DNA of 64,000 nt, taken from Bosea sp. 29B (lineage in GTDB: Bacteria; Pseudomonadota; Alphaproteobacteria; Rhizobiales; Beijerinckiaceae). Each line of letters begins with the position of its first letter. The stretch's first letter is position 1. The stretch covers positions 5,375,402-5,439,401 of the forward strand of contig NZ_LR733817.1 in the NCBI RefSeq assembly GCF_902506165.1, in the 5' to 3' direction. The position numbers and the translations under genes were made by a program. The notes under the pieces were generated by a model. That model searched no databases. It was not told where the DNA came from and saw nothing but the letters and a program-made list of their open reading frames with translations. This document shows, piece after piece, positions 37,132 to 47,211 of this stretch.

Positions 37132-37400
37132 CGCGTCAGAAAGGCTAATGACCGCTCGGTTGAACCCCTCGCGGAATTGGTCTAGCAACGCGCTGCGGAT
37201 CGGCTGCTCCCGCTGCCGGTCCGGCATAAAAAATGCTTCAAAATCAGTTCGATGAACCCTGCCCGCCCGGACGTCCCGACATTCCCGTCATGGAGCCGTC
37301 ATCGTGGGCCGTTCGGATGACGCCGGAACGCGACACGCAGCCGGTGCCCCCCGTTCGACCGGGCACATGACTGAAGAACGAGCCTGAAAGGATCGGACCC

Positions 37401-38690
37401 ATGAGCGGAAATACCAGCCAGTTGGCTGTCGAAGGCAAGACCGTCGACATGCCGGTCAAAGCGGGTTCGATCGGGCCGTCGGTCATCGATATCAGCAAGC
37501 TCTACGGCCAGACCGGGATGTTCACCTACGACCCCGGCTTCACGTCGACCGCCAGTTGCGAGTCGCAGATCACCTATATCGATGGCGACGAGGGCGTCCT
37601 GCTCCATCGCGGATACCCGATCGAGCAGCTTGCCGAGCACGGCGACTTCCTCGAGACCTGCTATCTCCTGCTTTACGGCGAGCTGCCGACGGCGGCGCAG
37701 AAGGCCGACTTCGACTATCGCGTCACGCGCCACACCATGGTGCACGAGCAGATGGCCCGCTTCTTCCAGGGCTTCCGCCGCGATGCGCACCCGATGGCCG
37801 TGATGGTCGCCTCGGTCGGCGCCATGTCGGCTTTCTATCACGACTCGACCGACATCTCCGATCCGCAGCAGCGTATGATCGCTTCGATGCGGATGATCGC
37901 GAAGATGCCGACGCTGGCGGCGATGGCCTACAAGTACACGATCGGCCAGCCCTTTGTGTACCCGCTCAACTCGCTGGACTACACCTCGAACTTCCTGCGC
38001 ATGTGCTTCGCCGTGCCGGCCGAGGACTACAAGGTCAATCCGGTTCTCTCGCGCGCGATGGACCGCATCTTCACCTTGCACGCTGACCATGAGCAGAACG
38101 CTTCGACCTCGACGGTCCGGCTCGCCGGCTCTTCCGGCGCGAATCCCTTCGCTTGCATCGCCGCCGGCGTCGCTTGCCTGTGGGGCCCGGCGCATGGCGG
38201 CGCCAACGAGGCGGCGCTGAAGATGCTCGAGGAGATCGGCAGCGTCGACAACATCCCGAAATACATCGCCAAGGCCAAGGACAAGAACGATCCGTTCCGC
38301 CTGATGGGCTTCGGTCACCGGGTCTACAAGAACTACGACCCGCGCGCCAAGATCATGCAGAAGACGACGCATGAGGTCCTGGCCGAGCTCGGCGTCAAGG
38401 ACGACCCGCTGCTCGACGTCGCCATGGAGCTCGAGCGTATCGCCCTGCACGACGAGTACTTCGTCGAGAAGAAGCTCTATCCGAACATCGATTTCTATTC
38501 GGGCATCACCCTCAAGGCGATGGGCTTCCCGACCTCGATGTTCACCGTGCTGTTCGCGCTCGCGCGCACCGTCGGCTGGATCGCGCAGTGGAAGGAGATG
38601 ATCGAGGATCCGTCCCAGCGCATCGGCCGCCCGCGCCAGCTCTACACCGGTTCGCCCAAGCGCGATTACACGCCGATCGGCCGTCGCTGA
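37401..38690 (+). CDS. gltA: Citrate synthase
   Basis: Condenses acetyl-CoA with oxaloacetate. It is 429 residues, the hexameric type II length. Catalytic residues are in [13 protein letters not shown] (His) and [15 protein letters not shown] (His), with the final Asp downstream near VAMELE. A GAAAGGAT ribosome binding site precedes the ATG. The 269-base upstream gap holds the promoter, which I could not define. A strong terminator follows. Confidence 0.97.
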   Translation: MSGNTSQLAVEGKTVDMPVKAGSIGPSVIDISKLYGQTGMFTYDPGFTSTASCESQITYIDGDEGVLLHRGYPIEQLAEHGDFLETCYLLLYGELPTAAQKADFDYRVTRHTMVHEQMARFFQGFRRDAHPMAVMVASVGAMSAFYHDSTDISDPQQRMIASMRMIAKMPTLAAMAYKYTIGQPFVYPLNSLDYTSNFLRMCFAVPAEDYKVNPVLSRAMDRIFTLHADHEQNASTSTVRLAGSSGANPFACIAAGVACLWGPAHGGANEAALKMLEEIGSVDNIPKYIAKAKDKNDPFRLMGFGHRVYKNYDPRAKIMQKTTHEVLAELGVKDDPLLDVAMELERIALHDEYFVEKKLYPNIDFYSGITLKAMGFPTSMFTVLFALARTVGWIAQWKEMIEDPSQRIGRPRQLYTGSPKRDYTPIGRR

Positions 38691-38714
38691 AAAGCGCCGC
38701 GCTGGAATAACAAG

Positions 38715-38750
38715 GGCCGCGACGGAACCCCGTCGCGGCCTTCATTGTTT
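38715..38750 (+). terminator. Rho-independent terminator after gltA
   Basis: GGCCGCGACGG and CCGTCGCGGCC form a perfect 11-bp stem around AACC, followed by TTCATTGTTT, 25 bases after the gltA stop. Confidence 0.9.
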
Positions 38751-38832
38751 CCAGTGATTGATGCATCCAATGCAGATGATGGTTGCGCGCAGCGCGCTAC
38801 AGTCGCCGACCCACAAAGGAGTGTCCTCGCCC

Positions 38833-39819
38833 ATGTCGAAAACCGAAGGTCTCAGCCGCCGCGGCTTCATGGCCGGCGCATCGGCCCTGCCTCTCGCCGG
38901 CGCCGCCTTCGCCCAAGCCCCGTTCCCGACGCGGCCGATCTCGCTGATCGTGCCCTTCGCCGCCGGCGGCTCGACCGACATCGTCGCGCGCCTTGTCGGC
39001 CAGAAGATGGGCGAACTGCTCGGCCAGTCGATTGTGATCGACAACCGCGCCGGCGCCGGCGGCAATATCGGCTCGACCGCGGTGGCTCGTGCCACACCCG
39101 ACGGCTATACCCTGCTGCTCGGGACGATCTCGACCCATGCGTTGAACCCGGCGATCTTGAAGACCGTCACCTTCGACGCGGTCAAGGATTTCACGCCGAT
39201 CTCGCTGCTCGCGGTGGTGCCCAACGTCATGGTCGTGCATCCGAGCTTCCCGGCCAAGACCGTGCCGGAGGTGCTGAAGCTGCTGAAGGACAATCCGGGT
39301 AAGTACTCCTACGCCTCCTCGGGCGTCGGCACGCCGCTGCACCTCTCCGGCGAGCTGTTCAAGTCGCTCGGCGCCGTCAGCATGAACCATGTGCCCTATC
39401 GCGGTGCCGGCCCGGCGCTGAACGACGTCGTCTCCGGCGCTGTGCCGATCATGTTCGACAACCTGCCCTCCTCGGCGCAATTCATCCGCAGCGGCCAATT
39501 GCGCGCCATCGGCGTCACCACCAAGGAGCGCGTCTCGTCCTTCCCCGACCTGCCGACCATCGCCGAGAGCGGGCTCGCCGGCTACGAGACCTATACCTGG
39601 AACGCGCTGTTCGGCCCGGCCAACATGCCGCGCCCGGTGGTCGACAAGCTCAACGCCGCCGCCAACGACTCGCTCAAGGACGCCAATGTGAAGCAGCGCC
39701 TGGAGGACGTCAGTGCGGTGATCGTCGGCTCGACGCCGGAGGCGCTCGGCGAGCACGTGAAGGCCGAGCTAGCGAAATGGGCGCCGATCGCCAAGGCGTC
39801 TGGCGCGGTGGTCGAGTAA
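38833..39819 (+). CDS. Tripartite tricarboxylate transporter (Bug/TctC) substrate-binding protein
   Basis: A 328-residue periplasmic receptor. It has a Tat signal (SRRGFMAGA, residues 8-16) and the Bug motifs RPISLIVPFAAGGSTDIVAR (about 34-53) and VIDNRAGAGGNIGS (about 72-85). Bug proteins bind carboxylates and normally serve TctA/TctB membrane subunits, which are not encoded here; orphan receptors are common. I chose the ATG at 38833 next to the Tat motif with AAAGGAG upstream; earlier in-frame ATGs are possible. It follows gltA behind a terminator and is convergent with lpxB. Confidence 0.92.
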   Translation: MSKTEGLSRRGFMAGASALPLAGAAFAQAPFPTRPISLIVPFAAGGSTDIVARLVGQKMGELLGQSIVIDNRAGAGGNIGSTAVARATPDGYTLLLGTISTHALNPAILKTVTFDAVKDFTPISLLAVVPNVMVVHPSFPAKTVPEVLKLLKDNPGKYSYASSGVGTPLHLSGELFKSLGAVSMNHVPYRGAGPALNDVVSGAVPIMFDNLPSSAQFIRSGQLRAIGVTTKERVSSFPDLPTIAESGLAGYETYTWNALFGPANMPRPVVDKLNAAANDSLKDANVKQRLEDVSAVIVGSTPEALGEHVKAELAKWAPIAKASGAVVE

Positions 39820-39826
39820 TCGGCAG

Positions 39827-41002
39827 TTAGCCGCCTGTCGGCTCACGAACAAGGGCGAGCGCCGCACTGACGGCGTTCGCCGCCGGGCTTGGGCCCGCGC
39901 TGCGCATGGTCTGCTCGACCGTCGCGAAACCAGCGAGCTGGCGCTGCCGGGCCGGGCCATCGGCTGTTGCGGCGAGAAGCGCTCCGGCCAGGGCCTGCGG
40001 CGAAGCCTCATCCTGGATGAATTCCGGCACCACGCTCTCGCCGATGATCAGATTCGGCAGGATCACGCTCGGCAGCTTGATCAGTCGCCGCGCCAGCACG
40101 GCCTCCCAGGCTGCACCGCGATAGGCCGCGACCGTCGGTACCTGCGCCAATGCCAGTTCGAGCGTCACCGTGCCGGAGGCGGCCAAGGCGGCTCTCGCCT
40201 CACGAAAGACCGCGAGCTTGGCCGCCTCGCCCGTCACGATCTCCGGCTTGATGTGCCAATCGGCGGTGATCTGCGTGATCGCCTCGACCAGACGCGGTAC
40301 GGCGGGCAGCACGAAGCGGGCCCGCGGCAACTGCTCGGCGACCAAAGCGACCGCTTCGCCGAAGGGCGGCAGCAAATGCCTGATCTCCGAACGCCGGCTG
40401 CCTGGCAGGACCAGGATGGTCGGAGCCTCCAGGTCGTCGCGGCGCGTGGCCTCGTCCGGTCCCGGGCGATACTCTTGCAACCGCTCGATCAAGGGATGGC
40501 CGACATAAACGGTTTCCGGTCCACCTAGCCGCTTGAGCGCGGCCGGCTCGAACGGCAAGAGCGCCAGGATCCGGTCGACATGCGGCTTCATCCGCTTGGC
40601 CCGGCCCTGCCGCCAGGCCCAGACGCTCGGGCAGACCCAGTGCGCGATCGGCACGGCCGGGGCGAGCCGCCTGACCTTCCTCGCGACGCGCAGGCTGAAA
40701 TCGGGCGCATCGATGGTGAGCAGGAGATCGGGCTTGAAGGCGGCAGCTGCTCGCGCCGCGTCCGACATCCGGCGCAACAGCAGCGGCAGGCGTGCCACCA
40801 CCGGGCCAAAGCCCATCACGGCGATGTCTTCCTGCGGAAAGGCGCTATGCAGCCCCTCCGCGATCAGGGCCTCGCCGCCGACGCCCGAAAGCTCGAGCGA
40901 GCGTTCGCCCAGCACGTCGCGCAGCCGCGCGACGAAGCGGGCCCCGAGCGCGTCGCCTGAGGCTTCGCCGGCCACGATGAACAGCCTGAACGGGCGCGTC
41001 AC
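39827..41002 (-). CDS. lpxB: Lipid-A-disaccharide synthase
   Basis: Condenses UDP-2,3-diacylglucosamine with lipid X in lipid A synthesis. It is 391 residues and opens with LFIVAGEASGDALGAR (about 7-22), then GVGGEALIAEG, and VCPSVWAWRQGRAKRM (about 143-158), all diagnostic. It starts at a GTG that overlaps the lpxI stop (GTGA at 40999-41002). Last gene of the lpxD-fabZ-lpxA-lpxI-lpxB run. Confidence 0.97.
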   Translation of the reverse strand: MTRPFRLFIVAGEASGDALGARFVARLRDVLGERSLELSGVGGEALIAEGLHSAFPQEDIAVMGFGPVVARLPLLLRRMSDAARAAAAFKPDLLLTIDAPDFSLRVARKVRRLAPAVPIAHWVCPSVWAWRQGRAKRMKPHVDRILALLPFEPAALKRLGGPETVYVGHPLIERLQEYRPGPDEATRRDDLEAPTILVLPGSRRSEIRHLLPPFGEAVALVAEQLPRARFVLPAVPRLVEAITQITADWHIKPEIVTGEAAKLAVFREARAALAASGTVTLELALAQVPTVAAYRGAAWEAVLARRLIKLPSVILPNLIIGESVVPEFIQDEASPQALAGALLAATADGPARQRQLAGFATVEQTMRSAGPSPAANAVSAALALVREPTGG

Positions 41003-41868
41003 GCCACGCCCTCGATGAACAGGCCCGAGGCATCCGCCAGCGTCGCCAAGCGCTCACGATCGCCGATCAGAACGCTACCAGCCTTGACCGCGATGCCGGC
41101 AAGGCCTGCGGCGGCGACACGCGCCACGGTGTCCGGGCCGATCGCCGGCATATCGACCCTGAGGTCTTGGCCGAGCTTGGGCGCCTTGATCAGCACGCCG
41201 TCGCCCTTGCTGGGCTTGAGGCGCCCAGCCTGGACCAGGCCGGCGACGCGCTCGATCATCGCGTCAGTGCCTTCCGCCGCTTCGACCGCGACGACGCGGT
41301 GGTCGGCGACGATCGCTGCCTGCCCGATGTCGAAGGGCGAGAGCATAGCGAGCAAGTTGAAGCCGGTCGCAATCGCCTCGCGCGCGACGGCAGATGGCTT
41401 GTGGCGCCCGAGCGCTCCAACCGGCGCAACGAGATCGGGCGCGAGATCGGCCGGCCCGACGACACGCAGCCCCTGGCCCTCGAAGAAGGAGACGACGCCG
41501 CGCAGCAGATGGTCATCGCCGCCCTGGAAGGCGCGGGCGAAATGCGGCAGGTATTTCAGGGTCGACAATTCCGGGGCCAGCGAGCCGAAGCTCGGCCGCG
41601 GCAGGGCGCCGACCATGACAATCTCGTCAATCTGGCGACGCTTGATCTCGTCGAGAAAGCGCCCGAGCTGACCCAGGCGGTATTCCCTGGCATCGTAGGC
41701 GGCATAGTCGGCCGGATCGCCCGCGCCGGTGAGCACGGCGACATAGACGCTGGCGCCCTGCGCCACGGCCGCGCCCGCAACCCGCACCGGATAGTCACCA
41801 CGGCCGGCCAGGACAGCGATACGCCGCCCCTGCGGCCGCCCTGCCGCATCGGCCGCCTTTGTGCTCAC
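40999..41868 (-). CDS. lpxI: UDP-2,3-diacylglucosamine diphosphatase LpxI
   Basis: Hydrolyses UDP-2,3-diacylglucosamine to lipid X; the alphaproteobacterial replacement for LpxH. It is 289 residues, with an N-terminal RRIAVLAGRGDYPVRVA block (about 14-30) and the C-terminal domain with DGVLIKAPKLGQD and DMPAIGPDTV. I chose the GTG at 41868 because it overlaps the lpxA TGA; the longer frame upstream lies inside lpxA. Position between lpxA and lpxB is the standard one. Confidence 0.94.
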   Translation of the reverse strand: MSTKAADAAGRPQGRRIAVLAGRGDYPVRVAGAAVAQGASVYVAVLTGAGDPADYAAYDAREYRLGQLGRFLDEIKRRQIDEIVMVGALPRPSFGSLAPELSTLKYLPHFARAFQGGDDHLLRGVVSFFEGQGLRVVGPADLAPDLVAPVGALGRHKPSAVAREAIATGFNLLAMLSPFDIGQAAIVADHRVVAVEAAEGTDAMIERVAGLVQAGRLKPSKGDGVLIKAPKLGQDLRVDMPAIGPDTVARVAAAGLAGIAVKAGSVLIGDRERLATLADASGLFIEGVA

Positions 41869-42674
41869 CGCTCGGGCGCGTTCACGTCGCGCGGCACGGA
41901 AATGCCCCGATCGCCACCGGCGCGGATGAAGTCGAGGATCTCGTGGATCAGCGGATGCTCGGCGAACTCGGCAGCGACGTCTTCGACCCGCTCCGAGAGC
42001 GTGCCTTCGTCGGCGAAGAGCAGGCGATACGCCCGGCGAAGCTCGTGGATCTGCTCGCGCGAGAAGCCACGGCGCTTGAGGCCGACAAGATTGAGCCCGG
42101 CGAGATGGGCCGGATTGTCGCGCACCATCCCGAACGGGATGACGTCGAGCAGGACACCCGAGCCGCCGCCGATGAAGGCATGATCGCCGATCCGAACGAA
42201 CTGCTGCAGCCCGGTGCCACCGCTGACGATGACGAAATCGCCGACCGTGACGTGCCCGGCGCACATGACGTTGTTCGAGAAGATGACGTTGTTGCCGATC
42301 ACGCTGTCATGACCGACATGCGAGTTGGCCAGGAACAGGCCGCGATCGCCGACGACGGTCTTCATGCCGCCGCCCTCGGTGCCCGGATTCATGGTCACGC
42401 CTTCGCGGATCACGCAATCGGCGCCGATCGTCAGCGTCGACTGCTCGCCCTTGTACTTCAGATCCTGCGGCGGGTGGCCGATCGAGGCAAAGGGATAGAT
42501 CTTCGTGCGCGGTCCGATCGTCGTGCGCCCGGTAACGACGACATGGCTGATCAGCTCGACGCCGTCACCAAGGGCGACATCGGGACCGACCGTGCAGAAC
42601 GGGCCGATCTTGACGCCCGCGCCGAGCTTGGCGGACGGGTCGACGATCGCCATCGGATGGATCGAGGTGCTCAT
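41865..42674 (-). CDS. lpxA: UDP-N-acetylglucosamine acyltransferase
   Basis: First committed step of lipid A synthesis: transfers 3-hydroxyacyl from ACP to UDP-GlcNAc. It is 269 residues from this start, a left-handed beta-helix trimer with IHPMAIVDPSAKLG at the start and the catalytic His in NSHVGHDSVIG (about 115-125). The family normally begins as here (ATG at 42674, AGGA upstream). An alternative GTG at 42731 overlaps the fabZ stop as GTGA and would add 19 residues; given the same overlap elsewhere in this operon it cannot be excluded. Confidence 0.96.
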   Translation of the reverse strand: MSTSIHPMAIVDPSAKLGAGVKIGPFCTVGPDVALGDGVELISHVVVTGRTTIGPRTKIYPFASIGHPPQDLKYKGEQSTLTIGADCVIREGVTMNPGTEGGGMKTVVGDRGLFLANSHVGHDSVIGNNVIFSNNVMCAGHVTVGDFVIVSGGTGLQQFVRIGDHAFIGGGSGVLLDVIPFGMVRDNPAHLAGLNLVGLKRRGFSREQIHELRRAYRLLFADEGTLSERVEDVAAEFAEHPLIHEILDFIRAGGDRGISVPRDVNAPER

Positions 42675-42727
42675 GGCGGATTCCTGCGGCTGGTCGGAAG
42701 CGGGAGCGTGCATCGCGGTCCCCCGGC

Positions 42728-43186
42728 TCACACGACCATGGCCGACAACTCGGCCTCGGCGACGAGTACGCCGTCGACCCTGGCTTCGCCACGGTAGAAC
42801 CAGATGTTGCGCTTGTGCGCCAGCTTGGTCAGGTGGAAGCGCAGCGTGTCGCCCGGAATGACGGGCTTGCGGAACTTCGCCTTGTCGATCGTCGTGAACA
42901 GCACGGTGGTGACCGCAAGATCGTCACTGCCACGCGCGCTGACCACAAGCACGCCCGCCGTCTGCGCCATCGCCTCGATCATCAGCACGCCGGGGAAGAC
43001 CGGGCGGCCGGGGAAATGCCCGGTGAACTGCGGCTCGTTGAAAGTGACGTTCTTGATGCCGACGCCGGACGCGTCCCCGTCGATCTCGACGACCTTGTCG
43101 ACCAGCAGGAACGGATAGCGATGCGGGATGCAGGCCATGATCTTCTGGATATCGGCCACGCCGAGCGCTTTGGTCGCATCCGTCAT
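42728..43186 (-). CDS. fabZ: 3-hydroxyacyl-ACP dehydratase FabZ
   Basis: Dehydrates beta-hydroxyacyl-ACP in fatty acid elongation. It is 152 residues, a hot-dog fold with the catalytic His in CIPHRYPFLLVDKV (about 19-32) and Glu in FPGVLMIEAMAQTAG (about 62-76). It sits between lpxD and lpxA, tying fatty acid and lipid A synthesis through a shared substrate pool. Confidence 0.97.
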   Translation of the reverse strand: MTDATKALGVADIQKIMACIPHRYPFLLVDKVVEIDGDASGVGIKNVTFNEPQFTGHFPGRPVFPGVLMIEAMAQTAGVLVVSARGSDDLAVTTVLFTTIDKAKFRKPVIPGDTLRFHLTKLAHKRNIWFYRGEARVDGVLVAEAELSAMVV

Positions 43187-43275
43187 CGTGTCGTTTCTCC
43201 TCGAACGCCCTGCGCCCCGCGCCGAAGCACGTCACCTGTCATACAAAGCTGCTTTTGCCGGAAGTCGGCGTGAGA

Positions 43276-44340
43276 TCAAGCGTTTTCGCCGCCGCTCGGC
43301 CCTTTGCCGCGCTTGGCCACGAGTTGCTTGAGCAAGGCAGCCTCGCGCGCCCAGCTCAATGCCGGCTGCGCCGGATAGCCGCCATAACGCGCCCCGCGCG
43401 GAACGTCCCCGGCAACACCGCTCTGCGCCGCGATCTGCGCGCCCATGCCGATGGTCAGGTGGCCAGCCAGCCCGACCTGCCCGCCGAGCACGGCGAAATC
43501 CTCGAGCGTGCTGGACCCGGCCATGCCGACCTGGGCGCAGATCACGCAATGGCGCCCGACCACGCAGTTATGGCCGATCTGCACGAGGTTATCGATCTTG
43601 CTGCCCTCGCCGATCACCGTGTCGCGGCTGGCGCCGCGGTCGATCGTCGTGTTGGCGCCGATCTCGACATCGTCCTGAATGATGACGCGGCCGACCTGCG
43701 GCACCTTCACGTGCCCTTTCGGGCTCATGGCGAAGCCGAAGCCGTCCTGGCCGATCCGTGCGCCCGGATGGATGATGACGCGGTTGCCGATCAAGGCCGC
43801 CTGCAGCGTCGAGCCTGCGCCGACCGAGCATTGCCGCCCGATCCGGACCTGTGGGCCGATGACGGCGCTCGGGCCGATCACCGTGCCGGCGCCGATCTCC
43901 GCGCCCGGGCCGATCACCGCGCCGGGATCGACCGTGACATCGGCCTCAAGCCGTGCCGTCGCATGCACGAAGGCGCCGGGAGCAACACCGGCCGAGCCGA
44001 ACATCGAGCCCGGCCGCAGCGCCTGCGGATGGAAGGTCGACAGCAGCTTGGCGAAGACATGGTAGGGCGTCGGCGTGACCAGGGCGACGGTACCAGCCGG
44101 CACGCGCTCGGCGAAACGCTGGGAGACGAAGCAAAGTCCGGCCGCCGTCCCGGTCAGCGCCACGACATATTTCGGGTTGTCCATATAGGCGGCATCGCTG
44201 CCACCCGCTGTTTCGAGTGGCGCGATGCCCTCGATCCGGCGCTCGGGATCGACGCCTTCGGGCAAGGCGACACCCGACAAGGAAGCGACCTCGCTGAAGG
44301 ACAGCGAGGTCGCGATCGGAAAGAAATTGGGATCTGCCAT
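43276..44340 (-). CDS. lpxD: UDP-3-O-(3-hydroxyacyl)glucosamine N-acyltransferase
   Basis: Third step of lipid A synthesis. It is 354 residues: an N-terminal uridine-binding domain (about 1-110, with [14 protein letters not shown]), then left-handed beta-helix hexapeptide repeats (about 110-310) with the catalytic-His region in [11 protein letters not shown], and a C-terminal helix. It follows bamA by 37 bases on the same strand. The 89-base gap to fabZ is unremarkable. Confidence 0.97.
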   Translation of the reverse strand: MADPNFFPIATSLSFSEVASLSGVALPEGVDPERRIEGIAPLETAGGSDAAYMDNPKYVVALTGTAAGLCFVSQRFAERVPAGTVALVTPTPYHVFAKLLSTFHPQALRPGSMFGSAGVAPGAFVHATARLEADVTVDPGAVIGPGAEIGAGTVIGPSAVIGPQVRIGRQCSVGAGSTLQAALIGNRVIIHPGARIGQDGFGFAMSPKGHVKVPQVGRVIIQDDVEIGANTTIDRGASRDTVIGEGSKIDNLVQIGHNCVVGRHCVICAQVGMAGSSTLEDFAVLGGQVGLAGHLTIGMGAQIAAQSGVAGDVPRGARYGGYPAQPALSWAREAALLKQLVAKRGKGPSGGENA

Positions 44341-44377
44341 AAATTATCCGTTGCAGGGCGCGGGAGCGCCCCGCCGG

Positions 44378-46909
44378 TCAGAAGCGGGCGCCGCCCGAGA
44401 AACGGAAGGCCTGCGTACGGTCGCCGCCGTACTTGGCAGTGATGCCAGTGCGCGGATCGGTTCCGATCTGACCATCATCCTTCGACAGGGCATAGGCATA
44501 GTCGAAGCGGATCGGGCCGAGCGGTGACTGCCAGAGCAAGCTCACGCCGATCGAGGAGCGGATGACGTTCTTGTCACGCACGCAAGCAACGTTGTTCTGG
44601 TAGGTGGAGGAGCCCACGTTGACGTTGAACTGACGCCCCTCCGAACCAGCCGGGCAGCCCAAGAAGCTTCCGTTGGTAATGCTCTTCGAGCCACCGTCAT
44701 AGTTGAACAGCGTACCGGCATCGGCAAAGATTGCGCCCTTCAGGCCGAGATCGCGCGGCAGACCGAAGATCGGGAACTGCACTTCGAGCGAGCCACCGAA
44801 ATAGGTGGTGCCGCCGAGTGCGTTCGCGGTCGGGTCGTTCGAGACGTCGCGCGGGCCAATACCGGACGGCGCGAAGCCACGCACCAGCGTCGGTCCGAGG
44901 AAGTAGTGGTCGATCATGCGCAGATCGCCGCTGGTCGCCTGGACGTGGCCGCCCTGAATGCGAGCGATACCAACGAAGTCCTCGAGGAACTCCTTGTAGT
45001 AACGGGCATCCGCGCTGACGCGCAGGAACTTCGAGTCGCCACCGACGCCCGCGAACTCCGGCTTGATCTCGGCGACGAAGCCGTTGCGCGGGTTCTGGTA
45101 ATTGTCGAGCGAGTTGTAGTTGAAGTTCAGGCCGACCAGCGAGGTCAGGGTCGTGCCCTGAGCCTCCTTGACCGCGACCGTCGCTTCGCCGTTCGTCAAG
45201 CAGTTGAAGGTCTGCGAGGCAGCCGAGGAAGAGCCAAACCCCGGAGTGATCCCGTCGAGCGGCCGGGAGCAGTCGTTATACGGCTTCGCAGCAGTGTTCG
45301 GGATCTTGATCTCGGTCGTGTAGATCGAATAGCGCGGCGTGATCGAGAACTCCTCCGTGATCGGGAAGGAGAAGCGGACCTGGCCGCCGGTCACGCGGCT
45401 CTCGAAATAGCCGATATTGGTATTGTCATTGAACTTCGAGAAGAGATCGAAGCCCGCCGCGATCCGATGGCCGAGGAAATACGGCTCGGTGAACGAGAAG
45501 TCGATGCCTTGGGTGCGCTGGCCCATCGTGCCGGCGATACGGACGAACTGGCCGCGACCGAGGAAGTTCGACTCCGAGAGCGAGACTTCGCCGATGATGC
45601 CGTCCGAGGTCGAGTAGCCGCCGGCGATCGAGAACGAGCCGGTCGCCTTGTCCTCGACGTCGATGTTGACGACCACGCGGTCGGGCGCGCTGCCCGGCTC
45701 GTTGGTGATGCGGACCTTGTTGAAGAAGCCGAGATTGTTCAGGCGACGCTCGGCGCGGTCAACGAAGACCTTGTTGTAGGCGTCGCCTTCACCGAGATCG
45801 AGCTCGCGGCGAACGACATAGTCACGGGTCCGGGTGTTGCCGCGCACGTTGATGCGCTCGACATAGACCCGCGGGCCTTCCTCGACGACATAGGTGATGC
45901 CGATCTGCTGGCCGGCCGCGTCACGCTCGCCGCGCGGGCGGACCTGCGCGAAGGCATAGCCGCGCTTGGCCACCTCGGTGGTCAAGGTGACCAGCGAGCG
46001 CTCGACGGCCTCGGCATTGTAGGTGTCGCCGGCAGAGGTGTTGACCAGCGACTGCAGCGCAGCCGGATCGACGTCGCGCAGACGGGAATCGACCGCGACA
46101 TTGCCGATCTTGTATTGCGGGCCTTCATCGAGGGCGACATCGACGACCCAGCCGCCAGCCGCATCGTCGAAGCGCGCATCGCTCGAAACGATGCGGAAGT
46201 CGGCATAGCCGTTCTTCAGGTAATAGCGGCGAATCAACTCGAGATCGGAATTGATCCGGTCGGGATCATAGACGTCGGAGGTCTTGATCCAGCTCAGGAA
46301 GTTCGACTCGGTCGAGGTCATCAAGCCACGCAGGCGCGACGACGAGTAGACGCCGTTGCCGCTGAAGTTGATCGACTTGATGCCGGTCTTGCCGCTTTCC
46401 GAGATGGTGAAGACCACGTCCGAGCGGCCGTTCGGCAGCGGCTGGATGCGGCCGCTGATCGTGGCGAGGCCATACCCGGCGCGGCGATAGACTTCCTTGA
46501 GGCGCTCGACGTCCGCATCGATGAGCTGCTGGCTCAGCGGACCACGCGCCTTGGACTGGACCTGACCGAGCAGTACCTCGCCCTTCAGGCGACGGTTACC
46601 CTCGAAGGCGACGCGATTGATCGTGTCGTTCTCCTGCACGGAGACGACGGTCTGCGCCCCGCGGCGGCTGACCTGAACGTTGGAGAACAGGCCCGTCGCC
46701 ATGAGACTCTGGCGAATCTCCTGCGGGTTGTTCGATCCCTGACCTGTCGCATAGGAGCGGATCGTCTCCGCATCGACACGACGGTTGCCTTGGACAATCA
46801 CGGACTGCGCGAACACCACGCCGCCGCTGACGGCCACCATGACGGCCGCAAGTCCGACTGATCGAGAGAGCCGCATGCGCAAGGACCGGCTCTGAAGCGT
46901 CGACGTCAT
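44378..46909 (-). CDS. bamA: Outer membrane assembly factor BamA
   Basis: Essential core of the machine that inserts beta-barrels into the outer membrane. It is 843 residues, with a signal peptide (about 1-35), five POTRA domains (about 38-430; VIVQGNRRVDAETIRSY begins POTRA1), and a 16-strand barrel ending in the C-terminal aromatic SGGARF. The VRGF-type loop-6 motif appears as LVRGFAPSG. I chose the ATG at 46909 next to the signal peptide. It is downstream of rseP across a 302-base gap, so it probably has its own promoter. Confidence 0.97.
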   Translation of the reverse strand: MTSTLQSRSLRMRLSRSVGLAAVMVAVSGGVVFAQSVIVQGNRRVDAETIRSYATGQGSNNPQEIRQSLMATGLFSNVQVSRRGAQTVVSVQENDTINRVAFEGNRRLKGEVLLGQVQSKARGPLSQQLIDADVERLKEVYRRAGYGLATISGRIQPLPNGRSDVVFTISESGKTGIKSINFSGNGVYSSSRLRGLMTSTESNFLSWIKTSDVYDPDRINSDLELIRRYYLKNGYADFRIVSSDARFDDAAGGWVVDVALDEGPQYKIGNVAVDSRLRDVDPAALQSLVNTSAGDTYNAEAVERSLVTLTTEVAKRGYAFAQVRPRGERDAAGQQIGITYVVEEGPRVYVERINVRGNTRTRDYVVRRELDLGEGDAYNKVFVDRAERRLNNLGFFNKVRITNEPGSAPDRVVVNIDVEDKATGSFSIAGGYSTSDGIIGEVSLSESNFLGRGQFVRIAGTMGQRTQGIDFSFTEPYFLGHRIAAGFDLFSKFNDNTNIGYFESRVTGGQVRFSFPITEEFSITPRYSIYTTEIKIPNTAAKPYNDCSRPLDGITPGFGSSSAASQTFNCLTNGEATVAVKEAQGTTLTSLVGLNFNYNSLDNYQNPRNGFVAEIKPEFAGVGGDSKFLRVSADARYYKEFLEDFVGIARIQGGHVQATSGDLRMIDHYFLGPTLVRGFAPSGIGPRDVSNDPTANALGGTTYFGGSLEVQFPIFGLPRDLGLKGAIFADAGTLFNYDGGSKSITNGSFLGCPAGSEGRQFNVNVGSSTYQNNVACVRDKNVIRSSIGVSLLWQSPLGPIRFDYAYALSKDDGQIGTDPRTGITAKYGGDRTQAFRFSGGARF

Positions 46910-47211
46910 CGGGTCGCCTATTCCATTCTTTGGGTCACCCCCCCGCGAACGGGGAACCCCGCTACGGGCGAGGCTCGGTGACATTGAAGACCAAACGCTT
47001 CTACAAAGTTTCCCGCAGGGTGCAAACCGCCATTGTCGTTAACAAAAGATTTTTGCGGGGGTCGTTGCTGGTAGGTCACGCGCGCCAGCCGAAAAACCGG
47101 CCCGGTACGCGAAAACAGGCCATAAAAAGCCACAATCCATCGGTGCAGGCGGCCTTGGCCGCCGATCGCGTCAGCCCCGTGCAAGCTGGTTTGCACGAGG
47201 CTGACAGGGGT
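46910..47211 (-). promoter_or_regulatory. Intergenic region upstream of bamA (302 bases)
   Basis: The gap between rseP and bamA is unusually long and more AT-rich in its middle (about 47030-47060) than its surroundings. It holds the rseP-proximal hairpin at 47171-47204 and presumably the bamA promoter. I could not assign -35/-10 boxes with confidence, and I see no open reading frame with a ribosome binding site. Confidence 0.4.
47171..47204 (-). terminator. Stem-loop directly after rseP
   Basis: TCAGCC-C-CGTGCAA and TTGCACG-A-GGCTGA pair over 13 bp with one C-A mismatch and a 6-nt loop, eight bases beyond the rseP stop. No T-run follows on the minus strand, so it may be a weak terminator or mRNA 3' end stabiliser. 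Confidence 0.55.

Noticed and set aside
42675..42731. GTG start at 42731 for lpxA as the annotated start
   Set aside because: The ATG at 42674 matches the usual LpxA N-terminus and has an AGGA site; the GTG is kept only as an alternative because of the overlap pattern.
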